Assembly: GCF_024198215.1 (NCBI RefSeq)
Contig: NZ_JAKCFA010000008.1
Location: 62,001-126,000 of the forward strand
Direction of reading: 5' to 3'
Length of the DNA: 64,000 bases
DNA from: Myxococcus qinghaiensis
GTDB lineage: Bacteria; Myxococcota; Myxococcia; Myxococcales; Myxococcaceae
Position numbers and translations under genes: made by a program. Below the pieces are notes generated by a model. The model was not told the DNA's origin and searched no databases. It saw nothing but the letters and a program-made list of their open reading frames with translations. Shown piece after piece: positions 25,662 through 33,900 of the stretch (position 1 is its first letter; each line of letters starts with the position of its first letter).

Positions 25662-28382
25662 TTACTCCGTGGGCGCGGCCTGGGCGGGTGCCTGGGACGG
25701 CGCGGCCTCCGTGGGGGCGGGGACGGCCTCGGCGGCGGGCGCGGGGACGGCCTCCACCGAGACTTCGAGCCGGAAGCTCCCGAGGGCCGCCGGATACTCG
25801 TGGAACACGAGGAGGAAGGGCGCACGGGCCCCGGGCGCGACGGAGACAGCTCCCGCGTCCAGGCGCTTGCGCAGGGCTTGAGCCGCCTCCGCGTTGCCCA
25901 CGGCGTGAAGCTCCTCGGGAGTGGCCACCAGGCCCGCGAGCCCGTCGACGGAGCGCACGCGCTGGTCACCGTCGAAGAGCGCGCCGCGCACGCGGACATG
26001 GGTCGCCGCGCCGGTCCGGTTCTCCACGTCGCCCCGGATGAAGAAGAGGGGGCGCCCTGCCTGCGTTTCGTACAGGCCGTTGGAGACGTCGAGCGCCACC
26101 AGCGGCTTGGGCTCGGGGACGAAGAGGGCGCGCAGGCTCTCGGGCGACAGCACCGACAGGTCCAGTCGACCTTCGCTCAGATAGACGCTGCCCACCGCGC
26201 CCAGTCCCACCACGAGCGCGGCGGCCACCACGAGGTTGACGAGCAGCGCCGTCACCTTGCGCGCGCGGCTCGGCGGGCGGCCCTGGGGGATTCCGACGTC
26301 CTCCGGCCGGGCCGTGGGCTTGGCCACGGAGACCACGGGCGAGGTGGACATCTGCGGGTCCAACTCGAGCACCTCGCGCTGCCCCACCCCTGCCCCGCCG
26401 ATGCGGCCGAGCGTGACGCCGCCGAAGTCCTGCCCCTCGTCCGGAGGAGGAACGTCGTCCAGGAGCGAACCCGCCGAGTGCGCCTGGGAGTCGTCGAACC
26501 CGAGCGAATCATGGGACGAGGAGCCGAACAGCTCGGCGCGCCCGGTGTCGGAGGGCTGAACGCCCGCGTGCTCACCGAAGTCGCCGTCCGAGGAGTGGCC
26601 GAACAAGTCCTGGGCACCCGGAGGTGAGGCAGGGCCCAGGCCGGCGGACGGCTGTGGCGGATGACCGGGCCTCGTCGCGTCGTCGAGGTCGAGGGACGCG
26701 AATGGATCCGCGCCGCCCGGAGCCGCCTGCATCGGAGGACGACCGGGCACCGTCGCGTCGCCAAGGTCGAGGGACGCGAACGGGTCCGCGCCACTGGGGG
26801 CCGCCTGAAGCGGAGGACGACCAGGCTTCGTCGCATCGTCGAAGTCGAGTGACGCGAACGAGTCCGCGCCACTCGGAGCGGCCTGAAGCGGAGGACGGCC
26901 GGGGACCGTCGCGTCTTCGGGCGCGGAGTACGGCGCCGCGCCTCCAACTGGACGCGCCGACGGGGCGGCGCCCTGGTGCGGAGGACGCCCGGGCAAGGTC
27001 CCGCCCTCGGGCCCCAGGAAGGCAGCTCCCGCCTGGGCGGCACGCGCGGGCGATGCGGTGAGCGGGGCTCCCGCCGAACCCCCACGGGGCGCGGATGAAG
27101 CACCAGGCGCACCCGCCGAGGCTCCAGGTGGCACGCCCGCTCCCGCCGGAGCGGCACGAGGCGCGGATACAGCCCCGGGTGCTCCCGGCTGGGGCGCGGA
27201 GCCGAGCGGCGCGCGCGCATCGGAAGCAGGCACGCCCGCGACGGCCGCACGCTGCGCGGAGGCCCCCGCCGGAGCAGCACGGGCCCCCAGTGGAGCCCCA
27301 GTCGCTGCGGGCGGAGCACTCGGAAGCGCTCCACGCGCTGGAGGCGCCGACGACGAGAACGGAGGCTGTCCCGTCATCGTCGCGTCGTCGATGTCGATGG
27401 ACGCGAACGGATCCTCCTCCGCACTGGGAGGAGCAGGAGGCGGAGCCTGGACCGGCGGGCTCGCCGTCATCGTCGCGTCGTCGATGTCGATGGACGCGAA
27501 TGGATCCTCCTCGGCGCTGGGAGGAGCAGGAGGCGGAGCCACCCGCGCGGCGGGAGCCACGGGGCGACGGTCGGCGATGCTCGGCCCCTTCACGGGCGCG
27601 GGCAGTGAGTCGAACGGATCCTCCGCTCCTCCCGGCATCGGAGCGGACATGAAGTCCGCGAACGGGTCGTCCACCTCGGGGCCCGGTGAACCAGGGGCCT
27701 CGGGTGCGGTGCCTCCACCCTGGCGCAGCGCGGCGGGCGGAGGGGGCGGCGGCATGGGCCGCTGCGTCATCGCCCCCGGTGACGCACCGCGAGGCGAAGC
27801 GACTCCCGGGCCCGAACCACCCGGCAGGGGCACGGCGCCGGAGAACATGGCCGCGCCTTCATCGACGGGAGGCGGCACCGCGCCGCCGTAGAGCCCGGTC
27901 GAAGTGTCCACTGGTGGACGAACGGCCTCGGGCGGCGCGGGCAAGGGCACAGCGCCCCCATTGCGCACAGTGCCAACACCGGGCGCCCCCGTGGCCTGGA
28001 GCGGCGGCCGAGGCATCGGACCGATGCGGGTGGGCTCTCGGAAGACTCCGTCGTCGAGCTCCCCATCCATGCTGTTCCAGGAGGGGTTTCCAGACGGCGG
28101 GGGCTCCGAGGCCACGCGCGTGGCGGCGACGCCCTGGGCAAAGAAGCCGGGGCGTGTGACTTCCACGCCTTTCGGGTCTGGGGCGACACCGAACTCAGCG
28201 AAGGGGTCGGCCTGCCCGGCCGAGGAGGGAGGCGAGGACGCACCGGCATCCTCCCCGCCTGGTTCGCGGGTGACGCGGAACGTGTTCTGACATTTGGTGC
28301 AGCGGACCTTGACCCCCTTTTCGGTCACCTTCTCGTCGGGGATCTTGAACCGTGTCTGGCACCGCGCGCACTTGACGATCAT
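25662..28382 (-). CDS. Zinc-ribbon, repeat-rich membrane protein (MJ0042 / DUF3426)
   Basis: 906 residues. Residues 1-37 are an MJ0042-type zinc ribbon (C5, C8, C28, C31). Residues 50-700 are Pro/Ala/Gly-rich low complexity containing repeats of DPFASLDLDDAT and DPFASIDIDDATMT. A single TM helix lies at about 710-735 (VNLVVAAALVVGLGAVGSVY), and the C-terminal 160 residues are a DUF3426-like beta domain (FFIRGDVENRTGAATHVRVR; LLVFHEYPAALGSFRLEVSV). So a cytoplasmic zinc ribbon and a long disordered arm are tethered to a periplasmic domain. Function unknown; similar proteins are recurrent in Myxococcota. Confidence 0.85.
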   Translation of the reverse strand: MIVKCARCQTRFKIPDEKVTEKGVKVRCTKCQNTFRVTREPGGEDAGASSPPSSAGQADPFAEFGVAPDPKGVEVTRPGFFAQGVAATRVASEPPPSGNPSWNSMDGELDDGVFREPTRIGPMPRPPLQATGAPGVGTVRNGGAVPLPAPPEAVRPPVDTSTGLYGGAVPPPVDEGAAMFSGAVPLPGGSGPGVASPRGASPGAMTQRPMPPPPPPAALRQGGGTAPEAPGSPGPEVDDPFADFMSAPMPGGAEDPFDSLPAPVKGPSIADRRPVAPAARVAPPPAPPSAEEDPFASIDIDDATMTASPPVQAPPPAPPSAEEDPFASIDIDDATMTGQPPFSSSAPPARGALPSAPPAATGAPLGARAAPAGASAQRAAVAGVPASDARAPLGSAPQPGAPGAVSAPRAAPAGAGVPPGASAGAPGASSAPRGGSAGAPLTASPARAAQAGAAFLGPEGGTLPGRPPHQGAAPSARPVGGAAPYSAPEDATVPGRPPLQAAPSGADSFASLDFDDATKPGRPPLQAAPSGADPFASLDLGDATVPGRPPMQAAPGGADPFASLDLDDATRPGHPPQPSAGLGPASPPGAQDLFGHSSDGDFGEHAGVQPSDTGRAELFGSSSHDSLGFDDSQAHSAGSLLDDVPPPDEGQDFGGVTLGRIGGAGVGQREVLELDPQMSTSPVVSVAKPTARPEDVGIPQGRPPSRARKVTALLVNLVVAAALVVGLGAVGSVYLSEGRLDLSVLSPESLRALFVPEPKPLVALDVSNGLYETQAGRPLFFIRGDVENRTGAATHVRVRGALFDGDQRVRSVDGLAGLVATPEELHAVGNAEAAQALRKRLDAGAVSVAPGARAPFLLVFHEYPAALGSFRLEVSVEAVPAPAAEAVPAPTEAAPSQAPAQAAPTE
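26673..26984 (-). repeat. Four in-frame 78-bp repeats in the zinc-ribbon gene
   Basis: The sequence cgtcgcgtcgtcgaggtcga or variants starts at 26673, 26751, 26829 and 26907, exactly 78 bp apart, encoding 26-residue units on the minus strand (GADPFASLDLDDATRPGRPP type). No indels. Confidence 0.82.
27373..27558 (-). repeat. Two near-identical 93-bp repeats in the zinc-ribbon gene
   Basis: Copies start at 27373 and 27466 (31 codons apart), encoding APPPAPPSAEEDPFASIDID twice. The core from gtcatcgtcgcg to gaggcggagcc is nearly identical between copies. Confidence 0.8.
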
Positions 28383-28545
28383 TCAGGCCTGGGGGCGGGG
28401 ACGAGTATAGGGCCACCGGGTGGGTACCGCGAGTCGGGTTCTCGCTGCTTGCTCGCCTCCAACCCCTCTGGTACGAGGTTCGCCCCTGCGAGACTCAGAC
28501 ATGGAAGCTGGCTTTGAGTCGAGCCCAAAAGGGGCGGAGAGACCG

Positions 28546-29202
28546 ATGAGCGAGGCCGAGCAAGCAGGCGCTCCGAGCAAGGAGCCGAAGATCATCAAGC
28601 GGTACACGAACCGAAAACTCTACGACACCGTAGAGAGCCGGTACGTGACGCTGGATGAGATCGCCGCGATGATCAAGGAGGGCACCGAGGTGCGGATTGT
28701 AGACAACCGCACGAAAGAAGATCTCACTTCGGTCACCCTCGCGCAGATCATCTTCGAAGAGGAGAAGAAGAAGAACCAGATGCCGCTGTCGGTGCTGCGG
28801 GAGATCATCCGCCACCCCGGCGAATCCATCTCCGGCTTCATCCAGAAAGAGGTCACTCCCCGCGTCGCCTCCATCCGCGAGGAAGCGGAATCCCGGCTCG
28901 ACAAGCTCCTGCGTCGCGAGGAAGCCGCCAAGGCGGGCCTCCCCGAGACGGCCGTCGAGGAGACCCCGCAGGCCGCCGCCGACGCCGCGGGAGGCCTGTC
29001 CCCCGCCGACCTGCTGAAGGCCAGCCAGCGCGCCTTCGAGGACTGGCAGCGGAAGATCGACGAGCGCGTCAAGCACGTCGTCGAGAACCTGACCGGCAAC
29101 CTCCCTGCCCTGGGCCGCGACATGCAGTCGCTCACCCAGCGGCTGGAAGAGCTGGAGAAGAAGCTCGAGCAGTTCGAGCAGCAGAAGAAGCAGGAGCCCT
29201 AG
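28546..29202 (+). CDS. PhaR-like polyhydroxyalkanoate regulator
   Basis: 218 residues from the ATG at 28546, chosen for GGAGA 6 nt upstream; an in-frame ATG at 28501 is the alternative. Residues 13-72 are the PHA-accumulation regulator DNA-binding domain: IIKRYTNRKLYDTVESRYVT, then VRIVDNRTKEDLTSVTLAQI. The middle contains the MPLSVLREIIRHPGESISGF helical region, and the C-terminus is a long coiled coil (SLTQRLEELEKKLEQFEQQK). In PHA producers PhaR represses phasin genes and binds granules. Converges with the parA-like gene with a 4-bp overlap of coding ends. No PHA synthase is in the window. Confidence 0.88.
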   Translation: MSEAEQAGAPSKEPKIIKRYTNRKLYDTVESRYVTLDEIAAMIKEGTEVRIVDNRTKEDLTSVTLAQIIFEEEKKKNQMPLSVLREIIRHPGESISGFIQKEVTPRVASIREEAESRLDKLLRREEAAKAGLPETAVEETPQAAADAAGGLSPADLLKASQRAFEDWQRKIDERVKHVVENLTGNLPALGRDMQSLTQRLEELEKKLEQFEQQKKQEP

Positions 29203-30002
29203 TCGGCTCGCGGTGCCCGCTTCCGCTTCCGGGGAGCGGGCCCGCCGTGGATTTCGGCCGCGATGGCCGCCAGCATCCGCGCCCCCCGGCTCCTGGGCGC
29301 GTACTCGAAGATGGTCTTCCCGTGGCTCTGCGCCTCGTCCACCTTGACGTCGTAGCCCAGGGGCGTGGTGGCCAGTGAGTCCGGGAAGTACGCCCGGAGC
29401 CGGTCGAGAATCGCCGTGGCCAGGGCCGTCTTCCGGTACAGCGTGGGCACCACCTTGGTGACGCTCAGCCCGGGACGCCCCTCCGCCTCCCCCACCTGCC
29501 GCACCGTGTCCGCCACCTCCGCGCAGCCATCCAGCGCCAGGTACGTCAGCGCCACGGGCACCACCACCTCCGTGGCGGCGACCAGGATGTTGCGCGTGGT
29601 GAGCCCCATGGACGGCGGCGAGTCGAACACGATGGCGTCGTAGCCCGCCTCCCGGGCCGCCTCCAGCCTGTCCGCCAGCCGATGGGCCCGTCGCGCGTCC
29701 GCCGCCACGACCACGGGGAAGTCCGCCATCTCCTTGTACGCGGGCAGCACATCCAGACCGGGCACGGCCGAGGGGTGCACCACGTCCTGGAGGCGCACGG
29801 AGTCGTCGGTCAGCAGGTGGAAGACGTTGCGAGGCAGCGTGCGCACGTCCAGGCCCAGGGCCTTGCCGGCGTGGCCCTGAGTGTCCAGGTCCACCAGCAG
29901 CACCCGCAAGTCCCGCTCCCGCGCGAGCCACGCGGCGGTGTTCACCGCCAGCGTCGTCTTGCAGGTGCCGCCCTTCTCGTTGATGAAGGCGATGCGCCGC
30001 AT
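29199..30002 (-). CDS. ParA/Soj-family partitioning ATPase
   Basis: 267 residues. Deviant Walker A EKGGTCKTT at residues 9-17 with the signature Lys, Walker A' LLVDLDTQGHA (D38, D40), and Walker B IVFDSPPSMG. C-terminus rich in Lys/Arg (PRKRKRAPRAD), consistent with non-specific DNA binding. There is no partner ParB gene or parS site visible, so it is an orphan ParA, of the type that positions protein cargos. It lies 33 bp downstream of a small phasin-like gene on the same strand, and next to the PhaR-like gene, so a granule or polar cargo is possible (inference). Confidence 0.92.
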   Translation of the reverse strand: MRRIAFINEKGGTCKTTLAVNTAAWLARERDLRVLLVDLDTQGHAGKALGLDVRTLPRNVFHLLTDDSVRLQDVVHPSAVPGLDVLPAYKEMADFPVVVAADARRAHRLADRLEAAREAGYDAIVFDSPPSMGLTTRNILVAATEVVVPVALTYLALDGCAEVADTVRQVGEAEGRPGLSVTKVVPTLYRKTALATAILDRLRAYFPDSLATTPLGYDVKVDEAQSHGKTIFEYAPRSRGARMLAAIAAEIHGGPAPRKRKRAPRAD

Positions 30003-30035
30003 GGGCCTTGGACTCCCCGGCTCGCTCCCGGGTGC

Positions 30036-30347
30036 TTACTTCTTCGACGACGGCGCCTTCTGCGCCACCAGGGTGTCCACCTTGCTCTCCACCGATGCGA
30101 GCAGCCGCTCCAGGTCGTCCACCTTCGAGCGGAGCTGCTCCAGGTCCGCCGTGGACGGCAGGTTCATGGCCGACAGCGCCGAGCGCAGCGCGCTGTCCAG
30201 CGTGCCTTTCGCGGCCAGCGAGCGCGACACCAGCGTCTGCACCGTGGACACGAACTTCTCGTTCGACAGGAGCTGCTGCGCCAGCTTGCCGACGCGCTCC
30301 TCGCCCGTCTCGACGAGCTTCTTCATCACCGGGTTGTTCTTGAGCAT
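30036..30347 (-). CDS. Small phasin-like coiled-coil protein
   Basis: 103 residues from the ATG at 30347; an in-frame GTG 18 bp upstream is possible and no strong ribosome site decides. All-helical: residues 1-65 amphipathic (EERVGKLAQQLLSNEKFVST, LAAKGTLDSALRSALSAM), then the NLPSTADLEQLRSKVDDLER coiled coil. The NLP..xDLExLRxxVDxLE pattern is what phasins and PhaI/PhaF-like proteins carry at their C-terminal coiled coil. It forms a unit with the orphan ParA 33 bp downstream. Phasin identity is my inference; it could be a generic adaptor. Confidence 0.65.
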   Translation of the reverse strand: MLKNNPVMKKLVETGEERVGKLAQQLLSNEKFVSTVQTLVSRSLAAKGTLDSALRSALSAMNLPSTADLEQLRSKVDDLERLLASVESKVDTLVAQKAPSSKK

Positions 30348-30512
30348 GGGAACCAGGAGCTTCACCCGCGCGGGAGCCCCCCGCCATCGGGACGTCAGGA
30401 AAAAGACGCCGCACTCTGCGAGGGGGCAACGCGACGTGTCAAGTTGGGCAACACCTCGTGGCCAAACGCGTTGACTCCTGGAGACACGATTCCTACGGTT
30501 CGCCGCTCTCTT

Positions 30513-31427
30513 ATGGCAGGGCTCCTGGACAAGCGGTTGTGGGTCGTCTCCGGCAAGGGCGGCGTGGGCAAGAGCACGGTTGCCGCGGCGCTCGCCCTGC
30601 GCTCGGCGCGCGCGGGGCGTAGGACGCTGGTGTGCGAGGTGAATACTCAGGAGCGCATCAGCCGCTTCCTGGAGCACCCCACCGCCGGCCCCGAAGTGAC
30701 GTTGCTGGAGGAGAACCTCTGGGCGGTGGACGTGCGCCCGCAGGAGGCCATGCGCGAGTACGGCCTCATGGTGCTGCGCTTCGAGGCCCTCTACAAAACC
30801 GTCTTCGAGAACCGGCTGGTGCGCTACTTCCTGCGCTTCATTCCGTCCCTGCAGGAGCTCGTCCTGCTGGGGAAGATCATGTACCACCTGCAGGAGAAGC
30901 TGCCGGACGGGCGGTGGCGCTTCGACACCATCGTCCTGGACGCGCCGGCCACGGGCCACGCCATCTCCTTCCTCAGCGTGCCGCACGTGCTCGTGCAGAC
31001 GGTGCCCCAGGGGCCCATGTCCCGCGAGGCGCAGAAGATGAGGGACCTGCTGGTGGACCCGGCGGTGACGGCGGCGGTGCTGGTGGCGCTCCCGGAGGAG
31101 ATGCCGGTGAACGAGGCGCTGGAGCTGCACGCCGCGCTGAAGGACAAGGTGCACATCCGCACGCACGCGGCGGTGCTCAACCAGGCCATTCCGGAGCGCT
31201 TCACGGAGGCGGACCTGGAGGCGCTGGCGGGCCACCCGGAGCTGCACCGCGTGGCGCAGGCGAACCACGACCGCGCCTCGCTGACGGTGCTCGCGGGCAC
31301 CAAGCTGGAGCGCAACCTCCACGCGCCGGTGTTCAACGTCCCCCGGCTGTATCTCCCGACCTTCGGGCGGGACGCGATTGAACAGGTCATGGGCCACCTC
31401 GAAGCACTGGTGATGGGGGAGAAGTGA
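30513..31427 (+). CDS. ArsA/Get3-like ATPase, subunit A
   Basis: 304 residues. Complete deviant Walker A GKGGVGKST with signature lysine K15 and P-loop K20; Switch I-like CEVNTQERISRFLE; Walker B TIVLDAPATGHAI. The ArsA/GET3 class couples ATP-driven dimer opening to binding of metalloids or tail-anchored membrane proteins. No arsenic genes are nearby and no Cys-rich arsenite site is apparent, so arsenite transport is unlikely. It overlaps the second ArsA-like gene by 4 bp (GTGA), implying stoichiometric production of a two-protein complex. Confidence 0.9.
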   Translation: MAGLLDKRLWVVSGKGGVGKSTVAAALALRSARAGRRTLVCEVNTQERISRFLEHPTAGPEVTLLEENLWAVDVRPQEAMREYGLMVLRFEALYKTVFENRLVRYFLRFIPSLQELVLLGKIMYHLQEKLPDGRWRFDTIVLDAPATGHAISFLSVPHVLVQTVPQGPMSREAQKMRDLLVDPAVTAAVLVALPEEMPVNEALELHAALKDKVHIRTHAAVLNQAIPERFTEADLEALAGHPELHRVAQANHDRASLTVLAGTKLERNLHAPVFNVPRLYLPTFGRDAIEQVMGHLEALVMGEK

Positions 31428-32536
31428 GCACGACGGCTCTGGGTCCCGCGCTCGCCAGGAAGCGCGTCCTCATCTGCGTCGGCTCCGGCGGTGTCGGAAA
31501 GACGACGGTGGCGGCCACCCTGGCCCTGCGCGCGGCGGTGGATGGCCGCGACAGCCTGGTGTGCACCATCGACCCCGCCAAGCGCCTGGCCAACTCGCTG
31601 GGCCTGTCCGCGCTGGGCAACGCGGAGACGCAGGTGCCGGCCTCCGCGCTGGAGCCGCTGGGCGTGACGGCCCGCGCGTCGCTCCACGCGATGATGCTGG
31701 ACATGAAGCAGACGTGGGATGACCTCATCACCCGCGTCGCTCCGCCCGAGCAGCGCGAGCGCATCCTCGCCAACCGCTTCTACCAGTCGCTCTCCACCGC
31801 CCTGGCCGGCAGCCAGGAGTACATCGCCATGGAGAAGGTGTGGGAGCTGCGCCGCAAGGGCGAGTACGAGCTCGTCGTGCTGGACACGCCACCCACCGCG
31901 CACGCGCTGGACTTCCTCGACGCACCCAACCGCGTCCTGGACTTCCTGGACAACGAGGCGGCGAAGTGGCTGCTGGCCCCCGCGCTGAAGGCGGGCAAGC
32001 TGGGCCTGTCGCTGTTCAACCGCAGCGGCTACGTGCTGCGCGCGCTGTCCAAGTTCACCGGCACGGAGATGCTCCAGGAGCTGTCCAGCTTCATGCTCTC
32101 GCTGTCCGGCATGAACGAGGGCTTCCGTGAGCGGGCGCGCGGCGTGCGGGCGCTGCTGGAGGATGCGTCCACGGGCTTCGTGCTGGTGACGAGCCCGCAC
32201 CCCGAGCGCATGGATGAAGCCATCCACTTCAGCACCCTGTTGAAGCAGCACCGCATGGAGGTGGTGGCGCTGGTGGTGAACCGCGTCCACCCGCTGCCCA
32301 CCGAGGCCATGTGGGCCGACGCCGCCACGCTGACGCCCACCCGCCGCGCCAAGGTGGAGGAGACGCTGCGCGAGCTCCAGGTCCTGGCCGAGCAGGATGG
32401 ACGCGGCATCGCCCAGCTCCAGGCCGCCTGCCCGGGCATCCCCCTGATTCAGGTGCCGCGCTTCGGACTGGACGTGCACGACATCACCAGCCTCTGGCAG
32501 ACGGGCCGCTTCCTGCTCGGCGACGACACCTTCTGA
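31424..32536 (+). CDS. ArsA/Get3-like ATPase, subunit B
   Basis: 370 residues. P-loop GSGGVGKTT: K26 is present but the signature lysine of the deviant Walker A is replaced by Ser21. Switch region TIDPAKRLANSLGL and Walker B VVLDTPPTAHALDFLDAP are typical ArsA. A hydrophobic helical subdomain (FTGTEMLQELSSFMLSLSGM) could be the client-binding groove. GTG start overlaps the stop of subunit A. The A/B arrangement (one subunit with the signature Lys, one without) resembles the mycobacterial Get3-like pair Rv3679-Rv3680. Client unknown. Confidence 0.9.
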   Translation: MSTTALGPALARKRVLICVGSGGVGKTTVAATLALRAAVDGRDSLVCTIDPAKRLANSLGLSALGNAETQVPASALEPLGVTARASLHAMMLDMKQTWDDLITRVAPPEQRERILANRFYQSLSTALAGSQEYIAMEKVWELRRKGEYELVVLDTPPTAHALDFLDAPNRVLDFLDNEAAKWLLAPALKAGKLGLSLFNRSGYVLRALSKFTGTEMLQELSSFMLSLSGMNEGFRERARGVRALLEDASTGFVLVTSPHPERMDEAIHFSTLLKQHRMEVVALVVNRVHPLPTEAMWADAATLTPTRRAKVEETLRELQVLAEQDGRGIAQLQAACPGIPLIQVPRFGLDVHDITSLWQTGRFLLGDDTF

Positions 32537-32675
32537 GGCGAGGCCCCACGCCGAGCGACCGGCCGGGGCGGCGCGGAACAGGAGGACGCATTAAACTGGG
32601 CGCGCCCACCCGAGCGGTGGGAACTCCGAGGGACAGCGCGTTGTCCTGAGGCGGCAGGGCCAGGAGGCGCATTCC

Positions 32676-33839
32676 GTGACGGGAAGCGAGCGAACGTACA
32701 TGTCGGTCAGCCGGTGGTGGTGGGTGGTCGCCCTGGGTCTGGGTGTCACCGGATGTCGGACGACGGGCAGCGCCGCGCGTCCGGAGTCCTCCGAGACGGG
32801 CCCCGTGAAGCAGGAGCTCCAGTTCGACGCCGTGACGGTGACGGCGGACCTGGAGCTGGACAAGCTCAACGACGAGGAGCTGTTCGCCGGGGGGACGTCG
32901 GCCTTCGCGGCCAACGACTTCAAGCAGGCGGCGCGCTACTTCGGCCGGCTGGTGGACTTCCACCCCAACAGCCAGCACCGGCGCGCGTCCCTCTACAACG
33001 CGGGCCTCGCCCACCAGCGCCTCAAGGAGTGGGAGGAGGCCTGGCACCGCTTCTCCGAGCTGGCGGACCCGGCCAGGGGCCAGGGTGACGCGCTGGACGC
33101 GTCCTTCCGCGTGGCGGAGACGCAGTACCACCTGGAGCGCTACGACGAGGCCATCAAGGTGCTGACCACCGTGGCCGAGCGCGAGGACCTCCCCGTCAAC
33201 CGCCGCATCGAAGCCCGGGTGCAGCAGGGCGTCTGCGAGCTGGAGGCGGGCCGCACCGACGCCGCGGAGGCGACGCTGCGCAAGGCCATCACGTCCTATG
33301 AAGCCCTGGCCGACAAGGACGAGGTGGACGACTACTTCCCCGCGCAGGCGCACTTCTTCGTGGGGGAGCTGTACCGGCTGCACTACGAGAACGTGAAGCT
33401 GGACCCGGCCAAGGGCGCCGACAAGCTCGCCGAGGAGCTCAACTACAAGGCGGAGCTGCTCCTGTCCGCGCAGGGCCACTACCTGCGCTCCATCCGCGTG
33501 GGCAACGGCTACTGGGCCACCGCCGCGGGGGCGCAGATTGGCGCGCTCTACGAAGACCTCTACGCGCAGATGGTCAGCTCCCCGGCCCCCTCGGAGCTCA
33601 ACGCCGAGGAGGCCGTCGTCTACCGCCAGGAGCTGCGGAAGAAGATTCGGGTGCTGCTCACCAAGTCCATCAACATCTACGAGCGCACCCTGGAGACGGC
33701 CGAGCGCATCGGCTCGCAGAGCGCCTTCGTGGACCGCACGCGTGAGAGCCTGGCCAAGGTGAAGGCACTGCTGCTGGCGGACGCGGAGGGAGAGCCCGTT
33801 CCGGCCCCGCCCGCCTCCGAGCAGGAGCCCCATACGTAG
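32676..33839 (+). CDS. TPR outer-membrane lipoprotein
   Basis: 387 residues. GTG at 32676 is chosen because AGGAGG lies 8 nt upstream (32662-32667); a downstream ATG at 32700 also gives a signal peptide. Lipobox VTGC with Cys27. Residues 60-330 hold about six TPR-like helical pairs (AAFNDFKQAARYFGRLVDF-type: FAANDFKQAARYFGRLVD, SLYNAGLAHQRLKEWEEAWH, FRVAETQYHLERYDEAIKVL). Resembles the TPR lipoproteins that assemble envelope machines such as gliding-motility or pilus complexes in myxobacteria; which one cannot be told here. Confidence 0.85.
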   Translation: MTGSERTYMSVSRWWWVVALGLGVTGCRTTGSAARPESSETGPVKQELQFDAVTVTADLELDKLNDEELFAGGTSAFAANDFKQAARYFGRLVDFHPNSQHRRASLYNAGLAHQRLKEWEEAWHRFSELADPARGQGDALDASFRVAETQYHLERYDEAIKVLTTVAEREDLPVNRRIEARVQQGVCELEAGRTDAAEATLRKAITSYEALADKDEVDDYFPAQAHFFVGELYRLHYENVKLDPAKGADKLAEELNYKAELLLSAQGHYLRSIRVGNGYWATAAGAQIGALYEDLYAQMVSSPAPSELNAEEAVVYRQELRKKIRVLLTKSINIYERTLETAERIGSQSAFVDRTRESLAKVKALLLADAEGEPVPAPPASEQEPHT

Positions 33840-33900
33840 AGCGGAGGAGTCCCCCTGACTGGGCAGCTGGGGGCCGCGCGGCGTAGCCTGGGGCCCTCGC

